Assembly: GCF_932526225.1 (NCBI RefSeq)
Contig: NC_064046.1
Span: 1,364,001-1,428,000, forward strand
Direction of reading: 5' to 3'
Origin: Nematostella vectensis
Lineage: Eukaryota > Cnidaria > Anthozoa > Actiniaria > Edwardsiidae
Length of the DNA: 64,000 nt
Shown: positions 11,331 to 22,700 of the stretch, piece by piece
Numbering within the stretch: position 1 is the first letter of the stretch
How the letters are laid out: every line of letters starts with the position of its first letter
Program-made: the position numbers and the translations under genes
The notes under the pieces: generated by a model
Database searches by the model: none
What the model was told of the DNA's origin: nothing
Seen by the model: the letters and a program-made list of their open reading frames with translations, nothing else

Positions 11331-13960
11331 AACAACCATTGAAGTACGGCGTCAAGAGGGGAGGGTAGCGAAATGGACGAGTCTTTATGAAGGGAGAATC
11401 ATGAGAAAAAAACTGCTGAGAGATAGAGGAGACTGTTGAAGAATCAATGCTTTGCTGTGGTTGGGCCGTGTGATTATTATATGAACAAATAAAGTCGACA
11501 ATTGAAGTCGAATTTAGAAATGCAGATCATCTTTTGCAGATTAATCAAGCCTGCTGGCAACAGTTGAATTAAAAATCCTCACTTGAACCGATATGCAATA
11601 TTGATAGTATGGTGATGATAAATTAACACGATATTCACTAAAGTTCTAATACTGTGGACGACTGCTAGGGGTATTAATAGTTTAAGCACCTTCTCAGCAC
11701 CTTGATTTTTGCCATCTCCTTCATCAAAAATGCACACTCATTGTATAAGAGTAGAGATGCATTTGAGCCAAAATAAAAATTATTCAATCATATCGTATCC
11801 TCGTTTTGCAATTGAATTCGATCATATAAAGTTTTTTTCTTATGATGTTTTGCCAAATAGAGCTAGATTTGCATATCATTCTAAGTCGTATGACATTTTC
11901 GTTTTGTTTGGCATAGCAGATGCTAAATTTAATAATGAAAAGCAAAACACAAAACGCGGTTTATTGATTCATAGGAAATTTTCTTCACGGGGAGTTTAAA
12001 ATATTCTTTATTTTGACAAAGAGAAATTTAAATGGACAAGAGACGAAATTTTGAAACAAGAACCAAACAATAACGCGCGTTTTTTAATATCCGGAAATCT
12101 GCTAAGGCTTTCATGGAGTGAGCACTTACTTACCTAACAAAATAGATAAACATTGCATTGGAATCGATTTGAGCCATACTCAGAGCTTACAACATAAACA
12201 TTGCAAAAAATATCGAAAAATCAACCATTTATTTTAGGAAAAAGAAAAAAAAAAGGGCTTCGAAAAGGTGCATTCAAAATAGATTTTTTTGTCCGCGTTT
12301 TAAAATGATCAAGGCCCAAGAAAAGATTAGACGACGTTAAGGTGACACGGATGTGGAATTTAAAGGTAAAAACGCCAGCAAACTTCAGAAACGACAGCTG
12401 AACTCGGAATCAAAGCTTGTTTATGCGACAGGGAGGCGAAAGTTTTGATATTTTTGTTCTTCATAAATTGAAGATCCGAATAGAATTTCTTTTTCACTCC
12501 AAATAGACTTTATTAGAGATAACAGATAACAGAGGGATATTAGAGATTCAATTCCTATAGGGAATGATAGGGGTCCGAATTCATCACCTAGCGTTTTGCT
12601 TCACATTAGCCAAGGAAAAAACAAACTAAAATACATCAAGCTCGCCATATCTGCATCTAGACACCTTCAGAGTAGAGAAACAGTTAGCAACTTACGTAAT
12701 TTGCGTGAAAAAGCCTTTGTGGAGTTGCCGCTGACTTTCAACTTTTGTCTGAACGCTGAGGGACTATTCGGGTTAAGATTTGCGAGATCTGATCAGTTTG
12801 ATCATCACAATCATCCAACACCTGCAGCTCTTGTGTTGGTTCCGGTATTTAGACAATGCAAAAGGCGAATTAGAGTCTCGATTGAGATAACGATCTGTCC
12901 GCGAAATGTTCGGGCGGATCTAAACACCAAAACACCATCACAGGAGTCGTATGCTATCGTGCTTTGGCGGCCTACTTTGAGAGATAGCGTTCACTATGAA
13001 ATCAGCCCTGTTGAGTAGATAAATAGATAAAATTGGCTCCTCTTAACGTTAGCCAGAAAAAAAAAATTAAAAAGCATCGGTCAATGTTTAGTCTAAAACT
13101 GCTACTACCGACAAAAAAGAACTTATAACTAGCCCTGTTGAGTATGAAAGCCGACATAGAACCACAAAGATAAATAGATAAAATTGGCTCCTCTTAACTT
13201 TAATAAAAAAAAATAAAGAAATAAAGAAAAAGCATCGGTCCATGTTACGACTAAAACTGCTACTACCCAAAGAAGAACTTAGTAACTTATGAAAAAAAAA
13301 GGACTTTGATCTTTAGCTGCTGACAAAACATTAGAGCCATTAGACAATGAAGTTTTTTTATACACAAAGCTAATACCAGTACTTGTAGTGTGTATTGGAG
13401 CAATATTCAAGATCCATGCTCCCATCTCTAATGATCTTGGAGAGATATAGGATTAATAATAGGTCTGAGTAGTACTGTAATAGAGCATGAAATACGACGA
13501 GTGTAATTACCATAATGAATATAGAATTTCAGTCGTTTGTAATAAATAGATGTAAAAATTAAGCCGAAAGGTTATGAGGGAGCTATACTCACTCAAAGAT
13601 AAAAAAAGAAGGATAATTTAAGTTGACTTACAGAGCTTCTCAGATTTTGATCTTAGTAAACATAGACGGGGAAAAAACATTTCCTGCTTCCGTCAGGTGC
13701 GAAAATTCGACCCTAAGAAGATGAACAGGAAATATACTTCATGGGTATTATCATATTTAAAATACACCGCACACAGCAAGCTAGCAGAAAAACACACGAA
13801 ACCAAAATTTGCCTAGAAACGGTGATGAACTTGAGAACAGGTGAATTATTTTAAAAATGGGTTTCCTTAATGTAAATAAGCTAAAATAAAGGTGCCCCGA
13901 CACTGGCATAGTAAATGAAACAACGGCAGTTTGTAAGATAACACACTGTCACCCCTTCAA
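11331..13960. other. No gene recognised
   Basis: A 140-residue frame at 12596-13018 starts at a non-ATG codon and matches no family I know. It could be part of an old element because its end lies inside a tandem duplication. Otherwise unstructured. Confidence 0.4.
13000..13290. repeat. Tandem duplication of about 130 bp
   Basis: GCCCTGTTGAGTA, AAATTGGCTCCTCTTAAC, AAAGCATCGGTC and AAAACTGCTACTACC occur twice in the same order (13003 onward and 13132 onward). Confidence 0.85.
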
Positions 13961-14267
13961 TATATACCTATTTCAAAAAATGTTGTCAGTGCGAAACGGC
14001 AAATGGCGATTGGCAAATGGCAGTTCTAGGACCGTAAGGAACCATAGGTCTCATTAAATTCCTACTAAATGCTAAAGAATATGGATAAATCAAACAATTA
14101 TCTATTAAAGATCATCAATGTATGTCTCTGACATTGCTAGACTTTATTTAACATTTTTAATTTTACGAATCATTAGTACCCAGAAGCACCGTTCGGGCTT
14201 AGAACTGCCATTTACTATTTGCCATTCGCCATTTGCACTGACAACCTTTTTTGAAATAGGTGTATAT
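13961..14267. mobile_element. MITE, family E, long inverted repeats
   Basis: Terminal inverted repeats of about 65 bp run from ATATACACCTATTTCAAA through GTCAGTGC and AAATGGC motifs to TTCTA. Related to the elements at 6815 and 61379. Confidence 0.85.
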
Positions 14268-14530
14268 CAAATGGGTTTTTAAGGAATATGAATCGTTTTC
14301 GGTCTAACGACAGACCCACGGGATCGATCTCAAAGATACTTTGGTCGCTAGGTCACGCCCCCTCTAACAGGGTACAGTTTCTCGAAAATGACATGAAAAA
14401 TGGATTTATAGTTACGTCAAAACAGACGACATTTTAAAGACCACAAGGCGCTACGCTAGCGAAAACGTCCAAATCACACTTTCGGTAGTTTCTGTGTCTC
14501 CTCAAGTACGTGCTACCTACTATTAGAAAT

Positions 14531-14550
14531 GGCTTTTGGCACACACACAC
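14531..14550. repeat. (AC)n microsatellite
   Basis: A run of about nine AC units. Confidence 0.85.
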
Positions 14551-14932
14551 ACACACAAAAGAAGAAAATAAATGGCAAAATTTGGCAAAAAATAAAGGAA
14601 TAAAACAAACAGCTCCAGTAAACACTTCACAAATGGCTCAGAGCCTAAAAGTAAAAGTAAAGTTTGTAGGTTCGCATTATACTTCAAAGTTATTGCTCAT
14701 AACAGTAGAGCCGTGTCTTTAAATTGCTACTAAGAAAAACTGTGCAAAGTCTAAAATCATCTGTATCAACCACATACCTTATTTCTTTCATTCCTTAGTG
14801 GCTATAAATCTTAAATAACATGAGCTCTTATCAAAAACCTCTCGACAGCACTACGTACCAAAGTATTACTGATTAGTTGGCTTTATGAAAAATCAGAATG
14901 CAGAGAATAAGCAGCCGTTCCCCGATAGGTCA

Positions 14933-14952
14933 AATAGATCACGTGATCTATT
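14933..14952. repeat. 20-bp perfect palindrome centred on an E-box
   Basis: AATAGATCACGTGATCTATT is its own inverse complement and is centred on TCACGTGA. Imperfect outer inverted blocks (GTTCCCC to the left, GGGGAAAC to the right) flank it. Confidence 0.8.
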
Positions 14953-15550
14953 ACTCTATTGATAAGCTTCAAGATCGTGGGGAAACGACTACAGCAAGTG
15001 GCGTGGAGCATGACGGCTACTGTCTAATGCTAGACGAGTTTTTTTTACATAATCGGGGGCCAGACCGAGCAAAGTTTCAAATCTCCTGAGCTCGATTATC
15101 GAGCAATAAAAACGCCAATTTAAGACTTATCCGCATCCATTCTCGAGCAATTACACAAGACTACTGAGAAGTAGAAGAAATATTAGGGCCTGGTGGCGTC
15201 TGCACTTCTATAATGTGTATTTTTTTTTCAAAATCTTTACCGGAACGGTTAAATTGATAATAGATTTTACTAAAAGAGGAGTTCTGTTTTGTTTGTTATT
15301 TTCTTACTTTTTCAGCCGGCCATCTACAAAAAAAATATTAAAATATTTCAATGAAAATAAGCCCTTTCTGTCTGATTCGTAAACGCTGAATTATTTTCTT
15401 TATTTTGTTGTTATTTTGCCGCCAAAAGCCGTACGCGCGCGAGTTCCCCGCCCCCAAAAGTCACGTGAGTCCCGTGCAAGTCATCATTTTACTGACATGA
15501 AAGATAAATTATTCATTACGCACAAAACAAGCAAGTAACTATTGACTTAC

Positions 15551-15668
15551 CTGCCTCTATTCGTTCCCAATTAACTTTACGCGTGGTATTTAACAAGCTG
15601 TGAAACAAGGGACAGGATTTTAACTCCTTATCAAAGGGAATAGGTAATATGGCGGCACTTGTTTCCAT
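15551..15668 (-). CDS. Candidate first coding exon of an unrecognised gene
   Basis: An ATG in a good context (GGATGG) opens 39 codons (METSAAILPIPFDKELK...) that run into a strong donor, GTAAGTCAAT, ending in phase 1. The GCCGCCAT sequence beside the start resembles the start-proximal YY1-type element seen at RELCH. A short in-phase segment with an acceptor and a donor lies at 15245-15275 and could be exon 2, but I could not extend a convincing model. I do not recognise the protein. A chance ORF is a real alternative. Confidence 0.3.
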
Positions 15669-15678
15669 CCGTGGATTA

Positions 15679-15823
15679 GGGTATTCCTTGGTGTTACGGA
15701 GAGCTTTGTTTTTGGTGCTCAAGGCCTTTGTACTCTATTCCATTGTCTCGTTCTAAGGTGTTTGTTTTTGGTTTTTGTTCCATTGTGTTTTTGGTGCTGG
15801 TGCTCCGTAACACCAAGAAACTA
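15679..15823. mobile_element. MITE with 10-bp target-site duplication
   Basis: CCGTGGATTA occurs on both sides (15669-15678 and 15824-15833). Inside are inverted ends of about 22 bp containing the perfect block CTTGGTGTTACGGAG (15687-15701 and inverse at 15803-15817). A 9-11 bp duplication is typical of Mutator-like elements. It sits directly upstream of the candidate first exon at 15551-15668. Confidence 0.75.
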
Positions 15824-15839
15824 CCGTGGATTAAGTCGT

Positions 15840-18800
15840 GAAATATTTTTTTAACATTATCGGCTAAAACGATTTTTATTTAAATAACTCTTTTTTGGCT
15901 GGGCTCCTGGACATGCATTTTGTCAAAAAGCTGCTATAAAACCGACCTGGTTGTTAGGATAACTTTATCTGGCTGAAAACCTGAGGGTTGCTTGGTTGGA
16001 TTTCCCTATAATGGGTGCCCTGTGGAATTTCGGAGTGAAAACGAGGTTATGGCAGTTCGGAGTTTGATTGTATCCTTACATTGGCTTTATTTTATTTTGG
16101 TCTGACCAAATTACTACATCTTGCCAAACCCATTGTCTGGAAAACTATTGCAAACCATTTTAGCATCCTTTTTTTACCCAGTCTGCATGCGCACCGTTTA
16201 CAGCAGAAAAAAATTTTCTATCATCTCGAACCATATAATTTTGTAAACTAAATGCTGCTTGTAGTTTCTCCTAAACAATATTTCTTATTTATATCAAAAT
16301 AACAACAGAAGAACATCAATTTATTTTTCAGTTTAATTTTACTAATTGCTGCTTTAGCCACTGTCATCAGTCGAAATGGAGATAATGAAGTGGAATGGAT
16401 GGTGTCTGGCATAACCATCAGTATAAGTATCAGCAGCGTTTTCATTATGCCAACATAAATCATTCGCATATTTACTTTAAATGACCGCGACAATTAATAT
16501 GCCATTAAATTAATGACCCAAATAAATAACATTAATCAATTGAAAAGAGTGAATTAACAAGTGATATAAAAACCTAACTAAGTATATACAAAACTAAATA
16601 TGAGTTTTCTTACTTTGCGTTGCGCGTGCTTTTAAAAAAATTGAATTTGCATGATATTTAGACTTACCTCGACACCCAGATTGATTTCTTATGGATTTCT
16701 TACAAGATCACTCATCAAGTTAAAATACACTTTGTTCCTTCTCCATATTTCACGAAAACATGTTTTGTGTTAAACGAATGGAATCGAGAGCAGTATTTTG
16801 GCGGGGCGTCTTGGGGGTACCTGCAGTTACGCGCTGTTGTTTATAGTCAAGTACCGCGCGGCGAATTTAAATACTCAATGTGTTCATAATTCATGACTTC
16901 AAGAATACAGTTTACAGTGTACCTTTCTTACCTTTAATATCTTTTCGCTTATCTTGGACTTCAAGACTTTCCAGGGAACGTTTTTTTCCACTGACGAATA
17001 AGTTGTTCTTGCAAAAAACTGCTCTTTATGTTTTGTATTTCTCTACATTTTTCACTAATCATCTCTTTTTGTCTTTTCCACTTTTCGTTTAGCTTTATTG
17101 AACTTTCCTTACTTCCTTTACTCCTCACAACAGAAATGTTACAAAGGTAACCACGTTTGTTTCACTCAATACCTCCGTCTTGACTTCGCCCCAAAGCTCG
17201 CCTCTGCCACTATTATTCAACAGTTTGGATATCGTGCGGTCACCCACAAAGTCAACTGACGTTCATACAGAGAACAGCCAAACTCTAATAGCTCTTGCAG
17301 GGTTAGAAGCCACGCCAAAGCAGAATACAGCCGGTCCGACCCTTAACATACAGCGTTCACTCCCGTCTAACACTGAATCTTTCGGCTATACTTAATAATA
17401 TATACAACGCGGTTTTCTGTGAGGAGAAAGTCCATTACCGATAGAAGGTACTTAGTTATAATCGATAGGGGAACAAGGCGGGCAATTCCAATTCTTTAAT
17501 ATGTTTTTTTCCATCGGTGAGATGAAAGGGCCTTTAATATGTAAGCTCTTCCAGAAGTACTCAGGTTTGTCGTGTTGAGGTCGCCAAAAGGATCTTCAGT
17601 TTTTCTATTCTTCCCAAGTGAAGTCTCATTAAACTAACCACCAGATTAATGAAAAGTCTAAGAACTTAAGAGAGTATATCTCATACCTGATTTCACAGCA
17701 ACAACAACAAAAAGTTGGGACACTTTTATAATACTGTAATTTCCGATCACGATGATCTTCTTAGAAGTAGATTTGGCATTTAAAAGTCCAGGTTGTTAAG
17801 ACCCAATTAAACCCACCATCCCTGTGTCCTCCGATATACTTCAAATTAAATTTCACAGCCAAAAACGTGGGACACTTCCACTAATTTCCTAGTGTTTATC
17901 ATCAAAGAAGATTCGGCATGTAAGCTGCTAATCACCTCCGTTTAACTTGAAATATGAAAAGCCGTAGAGTACAGTATTTCATCTCAAATTACACTGGAAC
18001 AAATCACGATAAAGAAATCATTATTCTCACATTTCTTCTTTTTCAATCTATCGAATTTGACTGATAAATATCACTGGAAAAAGCCTTTTGAAAGATAATC
18101 ACTCTATTGGCGGAAAAATCATAAAATAAATATCAGGCGAGGTCTTGACAAATGCTGAAAACATATTTTTCTTATATTTTTCTGTCGTGGCATTTGCTTA
18201 AACTTGACTTTAGGGAGCCTACTTTCCATTTAATTTTAAAGGATGATTCCCAATTTGGCGTCCCTGTAAAACCAACAGCAGTAGGGCAAAAAAAAATTCA
18301 TTCCATTTTTTAAACCAATTAGTCCCTTTACCTGAAGATGATCAACTCAAAATTTCTCTCTACTTTATTGATGACCAACTGGTGACTAATGAATGAGAAT
18401 TTACATGACGATATCTTCGCAATGAATTAATAACAACGTAATGCTAGCTTCTCCCCATTCTATTACAAGGGATAGTACGAGGACATGAAAGGACAATTTG
18501 GGGTGAGAGAAGATGAGATGAACATCGATACAGGCAGCCACCTACAATCAAACAAACAAAGAAAACTAAAAAGAGGAAAATACTGTCTTTTTTCGTTTAT
18601 TTACAACAAAGAAATGAAATATATTTTTTTTTCAATTTTGATTCATTTAATTTCCTTTTTCAATCACTATCTTCGCTATGCGTTTGGCACAACCTATTTA
18701 TTCTGCGCTAAATTTAATCTGAATGTATGAAAGTAGAAGTCAAAAGAATAAGTAATTGTCAGTCTCATTCGTATACAAAAATGCAAAAGTAAAGAAACAA

Positions 18801-19300
18801 AAAGTGCTCAAACTGGTATTACTGGAAAACTTTGAAGAGATAAAATGCAGTTAAAAACATATTGTACATTCAACTAAATCCTTAAAGACTAAATCCACAG
18901 ATTAATTGAAATGCGACCCATAACATATCCATATTTCACTATAAACTGACAAAAACTTCTTATTAAATCTTTCCAATATAAAATCGCATTTTTCCCAAGT
19001 TTCATCCTCCAGGTGAATAATGCCAATGGGCTTTATGGGCTAACTTCAAACGTAGTACTATTCATGAGCCGCAAATAACGCAAATGAAGATGAAATTTTG
19101 TATGGCAAACTTTTTCATTCTTCCTCAAATAATCATGGCTTGAAAATATAATACTCCAAATACCATTTACTTGTAAGAAAACTCATGGGAGTTTATATGT
19201 TTAAGAGGTTAAAGAGATCTAATCAAATTAAAAGGCTACCAACTGTTATCAACTATTACCATTACTATTATTACTACCAACTATTAGGTTTACATCTAGT
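15840..19300. other. No gene seen; possible RELCH 3' UTR side
   Basis: No splice-consistent coding sequence. A degenerate duplication (TTTCACAGC ... GGGACACTT) lies at about 17691-17783 and 17858-17927. A frame on the minus strand (16248-16442) begins with a signal-like MKTLLILILMVMP, but no gene could be built from it. Confidence 0.4.
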
Positions 19301-19560
19301 CCTTTTTTCCGTGTCACTGTTTTTACGTATCGCTGTTTTCCCGTATTTCATTGCTTTTCCGTATCACTGTTTCCCCGTATCAATGTTTTCCCGTATCAAT
19401 GTTTTCCCGTATCAATGTTTTCCCGTATCACTGTTTTTCCGTATCGCTGTTTTCCCGTATCACAGTTTTTCCGTATCGCTGTTTCCCCGTATCGCTGTTT
19501 CCCCGTATCGCTGTTTCCCCGTATCACTGTTTTCCCGTATCGCTGTTTTTTCCGTGTCAC
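19300..19560. repeat. 15-16-bp minisatellite, CCGTATCRCTGTTTTC-type
   Basis: About 16 units of TTTCCCCGTATCGCTG and variants. It lies just downstream of the RELCH stop codon, probably in or past its 3' UTR. The three overlapping frames it opens on the plus strand are artefacts of the repeat. Confidence 0.9.
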
Positions 19561-19705
19561 ACAGATACGTGCGTTTTTTTTTAGTGTTCACGAGATTACA
19601 TGCCTCATTATTTTTTATCAAACTTTGGGTTCTTCCTTAGAATGAATGTACCAGATGATTTGAGCTGGGCGAACAAACGTACCTATATAGAATTGTAGTT
19701 GTAGA

Positions 19706-22700
19706 TTAAGATGAGTTGGTCGAATCTGTTCGCTCCTTGCGCTTGAAGATATCGGTCATCTTGGGTCGCTGCGAGTCCTTAAGTTTGTGGAAGCCACTCA
19801 TGAACGTGTTTTTTATGTCTTGGCCTATCGATGATTGGGCAGACGACGGTACACTATGAGAAGAAATATAATTAAAGAAGATGCAGTAGTAGAGAAAAAG
19901 AAGGATGAGGAGGAGAAGAAGGAGGGAGAAGAAGGAAGAGGGAGAGGAGGAGGAGGTTAAGGATGGGTAGATGGGAGAAGGAGGAGGGAGAAGGAGGACG
20001 AGGGAGAAGAAGGAAGAGGGAGAGGAGGAGGAGGTTAAGGATGGGTAGATGGGAGAAGGAGGAGGGAGAAGGAGGACGAGGGAGAAGGATGAGGAGAAGG
20101 GTATGGATGGGAAGGAGGGAGAAGAAGGAGGGAGAAGGAGGAGGGAGACATAGGGGGAGAAGGAGAAAGAGGAGAAGGAGAGTAAGGATTGGTAGGTGGG
20201 AGCAGAAGGAGGAGGAGGGAGAAGGAGGAGGGAGACAGAGGAGAGAGAAGAAGGAGGAGGGAGAAGGAGGAGGGAGAAGGAGGAGGAAGAAGGAGGAGAG
20301 AGAAGGAGGAGGGAGAAGGAGGAGGGAGAAGGAGGAGGGAGAAGGAGGAGGGAGAAGGAGGAGGAAGAAGGAGGAGAGAGAAGGAGGAGGGAGAAGGAGG
20401 AGGGAGAAGGAGGAGGGAGAAGGAGGAGGGAGAAGGAGGAGGGAGAAGGAGGAGGGAGAAGGAGGAGGGAGAAGGAGGAGGGAGAAGGAGGAGGGAGACA
20501 GAGGAGAGAGAAGGAGGAGGAGGGAGAAGGAGGAGGGAGAAGGAGGACGAGGGAGAAGGATGAGGAGAAGGGTAAGGATGAGAAGGAGGGAGGAGGGAGG
20601 AGGAGAATAGGAGGAAGATAGAGGAGGAGGAGAAGAAGGTTAAGGATGGGTAGGTGGGAGAAGGAGGAGGGAGAAGGAGGAGGAGGGAGAAGGAGGAGGA
20701 GGGAGAACGAGGAAGAGGAGAAGGGTAAGGATTGGTAGGTGGGAGAAGGAGGAGGAGGAGGAGAGAGAAGGAGGAGACGGAGGAAGAGGGTAAGGAGGAG
20801 GGAGACAGAGGAGAGAGAAGAAGGAGGAGGGAGAAGGAGGAGGGAGAAGGAGGAGGAAGAAGGAGGAGAGAGAAGGAGGAGGGAGAAGGAGGAGGGAGAA
20901 GGAGGAGGGAGAAGGAGGAGGGAGAAGGAGGAGGAAGAAGGAGGAGAGAGAAGGAGGAGGGAGAAGGAGGAGGGAGAAGGAGGAGGGAGAAGGAGGAGGG
21001 AGAAGGAGGAGGGAGAAGGAGGAGGGAGAAGGAGGAGGGAGAAGGAGGAGGGAGAAGGAGGAGGGAGAAGGAGGAGGGAGACAGAGGAGAGAGAAGGAGG
21101 AGGAGGGAGAAGGAGGAGGGAGAAGGAGGACGAGGGAGAAGGATGAGGAGAAGGGTAAGGATGAGAAGGAGGGAGGAGGGAGGAGGAGAATAGGAGGAAG
21201 ATAGAGGAGGAGGAGAAGAAGGTTAAGGATGGGTAGGTGGGAGAAGGAGGAGGGAGAAGGAGGAGGAGGGAGAAGGAGGAGGAGGGAGAACGAGGAAGAG
21301 GAGAAGGGTAAGGATTGGTAGGTGGGAGAAGGAGGAGGAGGAGGAGAGAGAAGGAGGAGACGGAGGAAGAGGGTAAGGAGGAGGGAGACAGAGGAGAGAG
21401 AAGGAGGAGGAGAGAGAAGGAGGAGGAGGGAGAAGGAGGAGGAGGAGGGAGAAGGAGGAGGGAGAAGGAGGAGGGAGAAGGAGGAGGGAGAAGGAGGAGG
21501 GAGAAGGAGGAGGAGAGAGAAGGAGGAGGAGGGAGAAGGAGGAGGAGGGAGAAGGAGGAGGAGGAGGGAGAAGGAGGAGGGAGAAGGAGGAGGGAGAAGG
21601 AGGAGGGAGAAGGAGGAGGGAGAAGGAGGAGGGAGAAGGAGGAGGGAGAAGGAGGAGGGAGACAGAGGAGAGAGAAGGAGGAGGAGGGAGAAGGAGGAGG
21701 AAGAAGGAGGAGGGAGAAGGAGGACGAGGGAGAAGGATGAGGAGAAGGGTAAGGATGAGAAGGAGGGAGGAGGGAGGAGGAGAATAGGAGGAAGATAGAG
21801 GAGGAGGAGAAGAAGGTTAAGGATGAGTAGGTGGGAGAAGGAGGAGGGAGAAGGAGGAGGAGGGAGAACGAGGAAGAGGAGAAGGGTAAGGATTGGTAGG
21901 TGGGAGAAGGAGGAGGAGGAGGAGAGAGAAGGAGGAGACGGAGGAAGAGGGTAAGGAGGGTAAGGATTGGTAGGTGGGAGAAGGAGGAGGGAGAAGGAGG
22001 AGGAGGGAGAAGGAGAAGAAGGAGGAGAAGGAGGAAGAGGGTAAGGAGGGTAAGGATTGGTAGGAGGAGGGAGAAGGAGGAGGAGGGAGAAGGAGGAGGA
22101 GGGAGAACGAGGAAGAGGAGAAGGGTAAGGATTGGAGGATTGGTAGGTGGGAGAAGAAGGAGGGAGAAGGAGGAGGAGGGAGAAGGAGGAGGAGGGAGAA
22201 GGAGGAGGAGGGAGAAGGAGGAGGAGGGAGAAGGAGGAGGAGGGAGAAGGGGAGAAGGAGGAGGGAGAAGGAGGAAGAGGAGAAGGGTAAGGATTGGTAG
22301 CTGAGAGAAAAAGGAGGAGGAGGAGGAGGGATTAGGAGGAGGGGGAGAAAGAGAAGGAGAGTAAGGTAAGTACAAGCATATGACTTACTCTAAGAAAGGC
22401 TTCTGATGAAGTTTGGCTTCACACTCTTGTAAGAGCACGCCAACGGCTTCCTAAAGAACAAAGCAAAGTCTCGTATCGACATGATTTATTTTAAATTTTT
22501 CACTTTTATAAGAGAAGATAAAAAAACAGCCTTAAGCAAAGCCGATGAAAGATCGTGGAAGCTTCTAGCAAAATTGCTACACTCGCACGCGCGCTAATTA
22601 TACATTCAGTATTTTGTAATGCACCAAAAACTGGTATTCAAATTTTCGTCTTTAATAAGACTTTTTCAGGGCAGACTTTGTATTTAATCTTTTGGTTTAC

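Noticed and set aside
12596..13018. A 140-codon plus-strand frame
   Set aside because: No ATG start, no recognised domain, and its end lies in a local tandem duplication. Kept only as a note.
19963..22304. Several Glu/Arg/Gly-rich plus-strand frames
   Set aside because: Products of the same polypurine array in three frames, with no homology beyond composition.
19706..22375. A single 889-codon minus-strand frame rich in Leu, Ser and Pro
   Set aside because: Only its last 49 codons are real (RELCH exon 30 after the acceptor at 19854). The rest is the intronic polypurine array, whose low complexity lacks stop codons.
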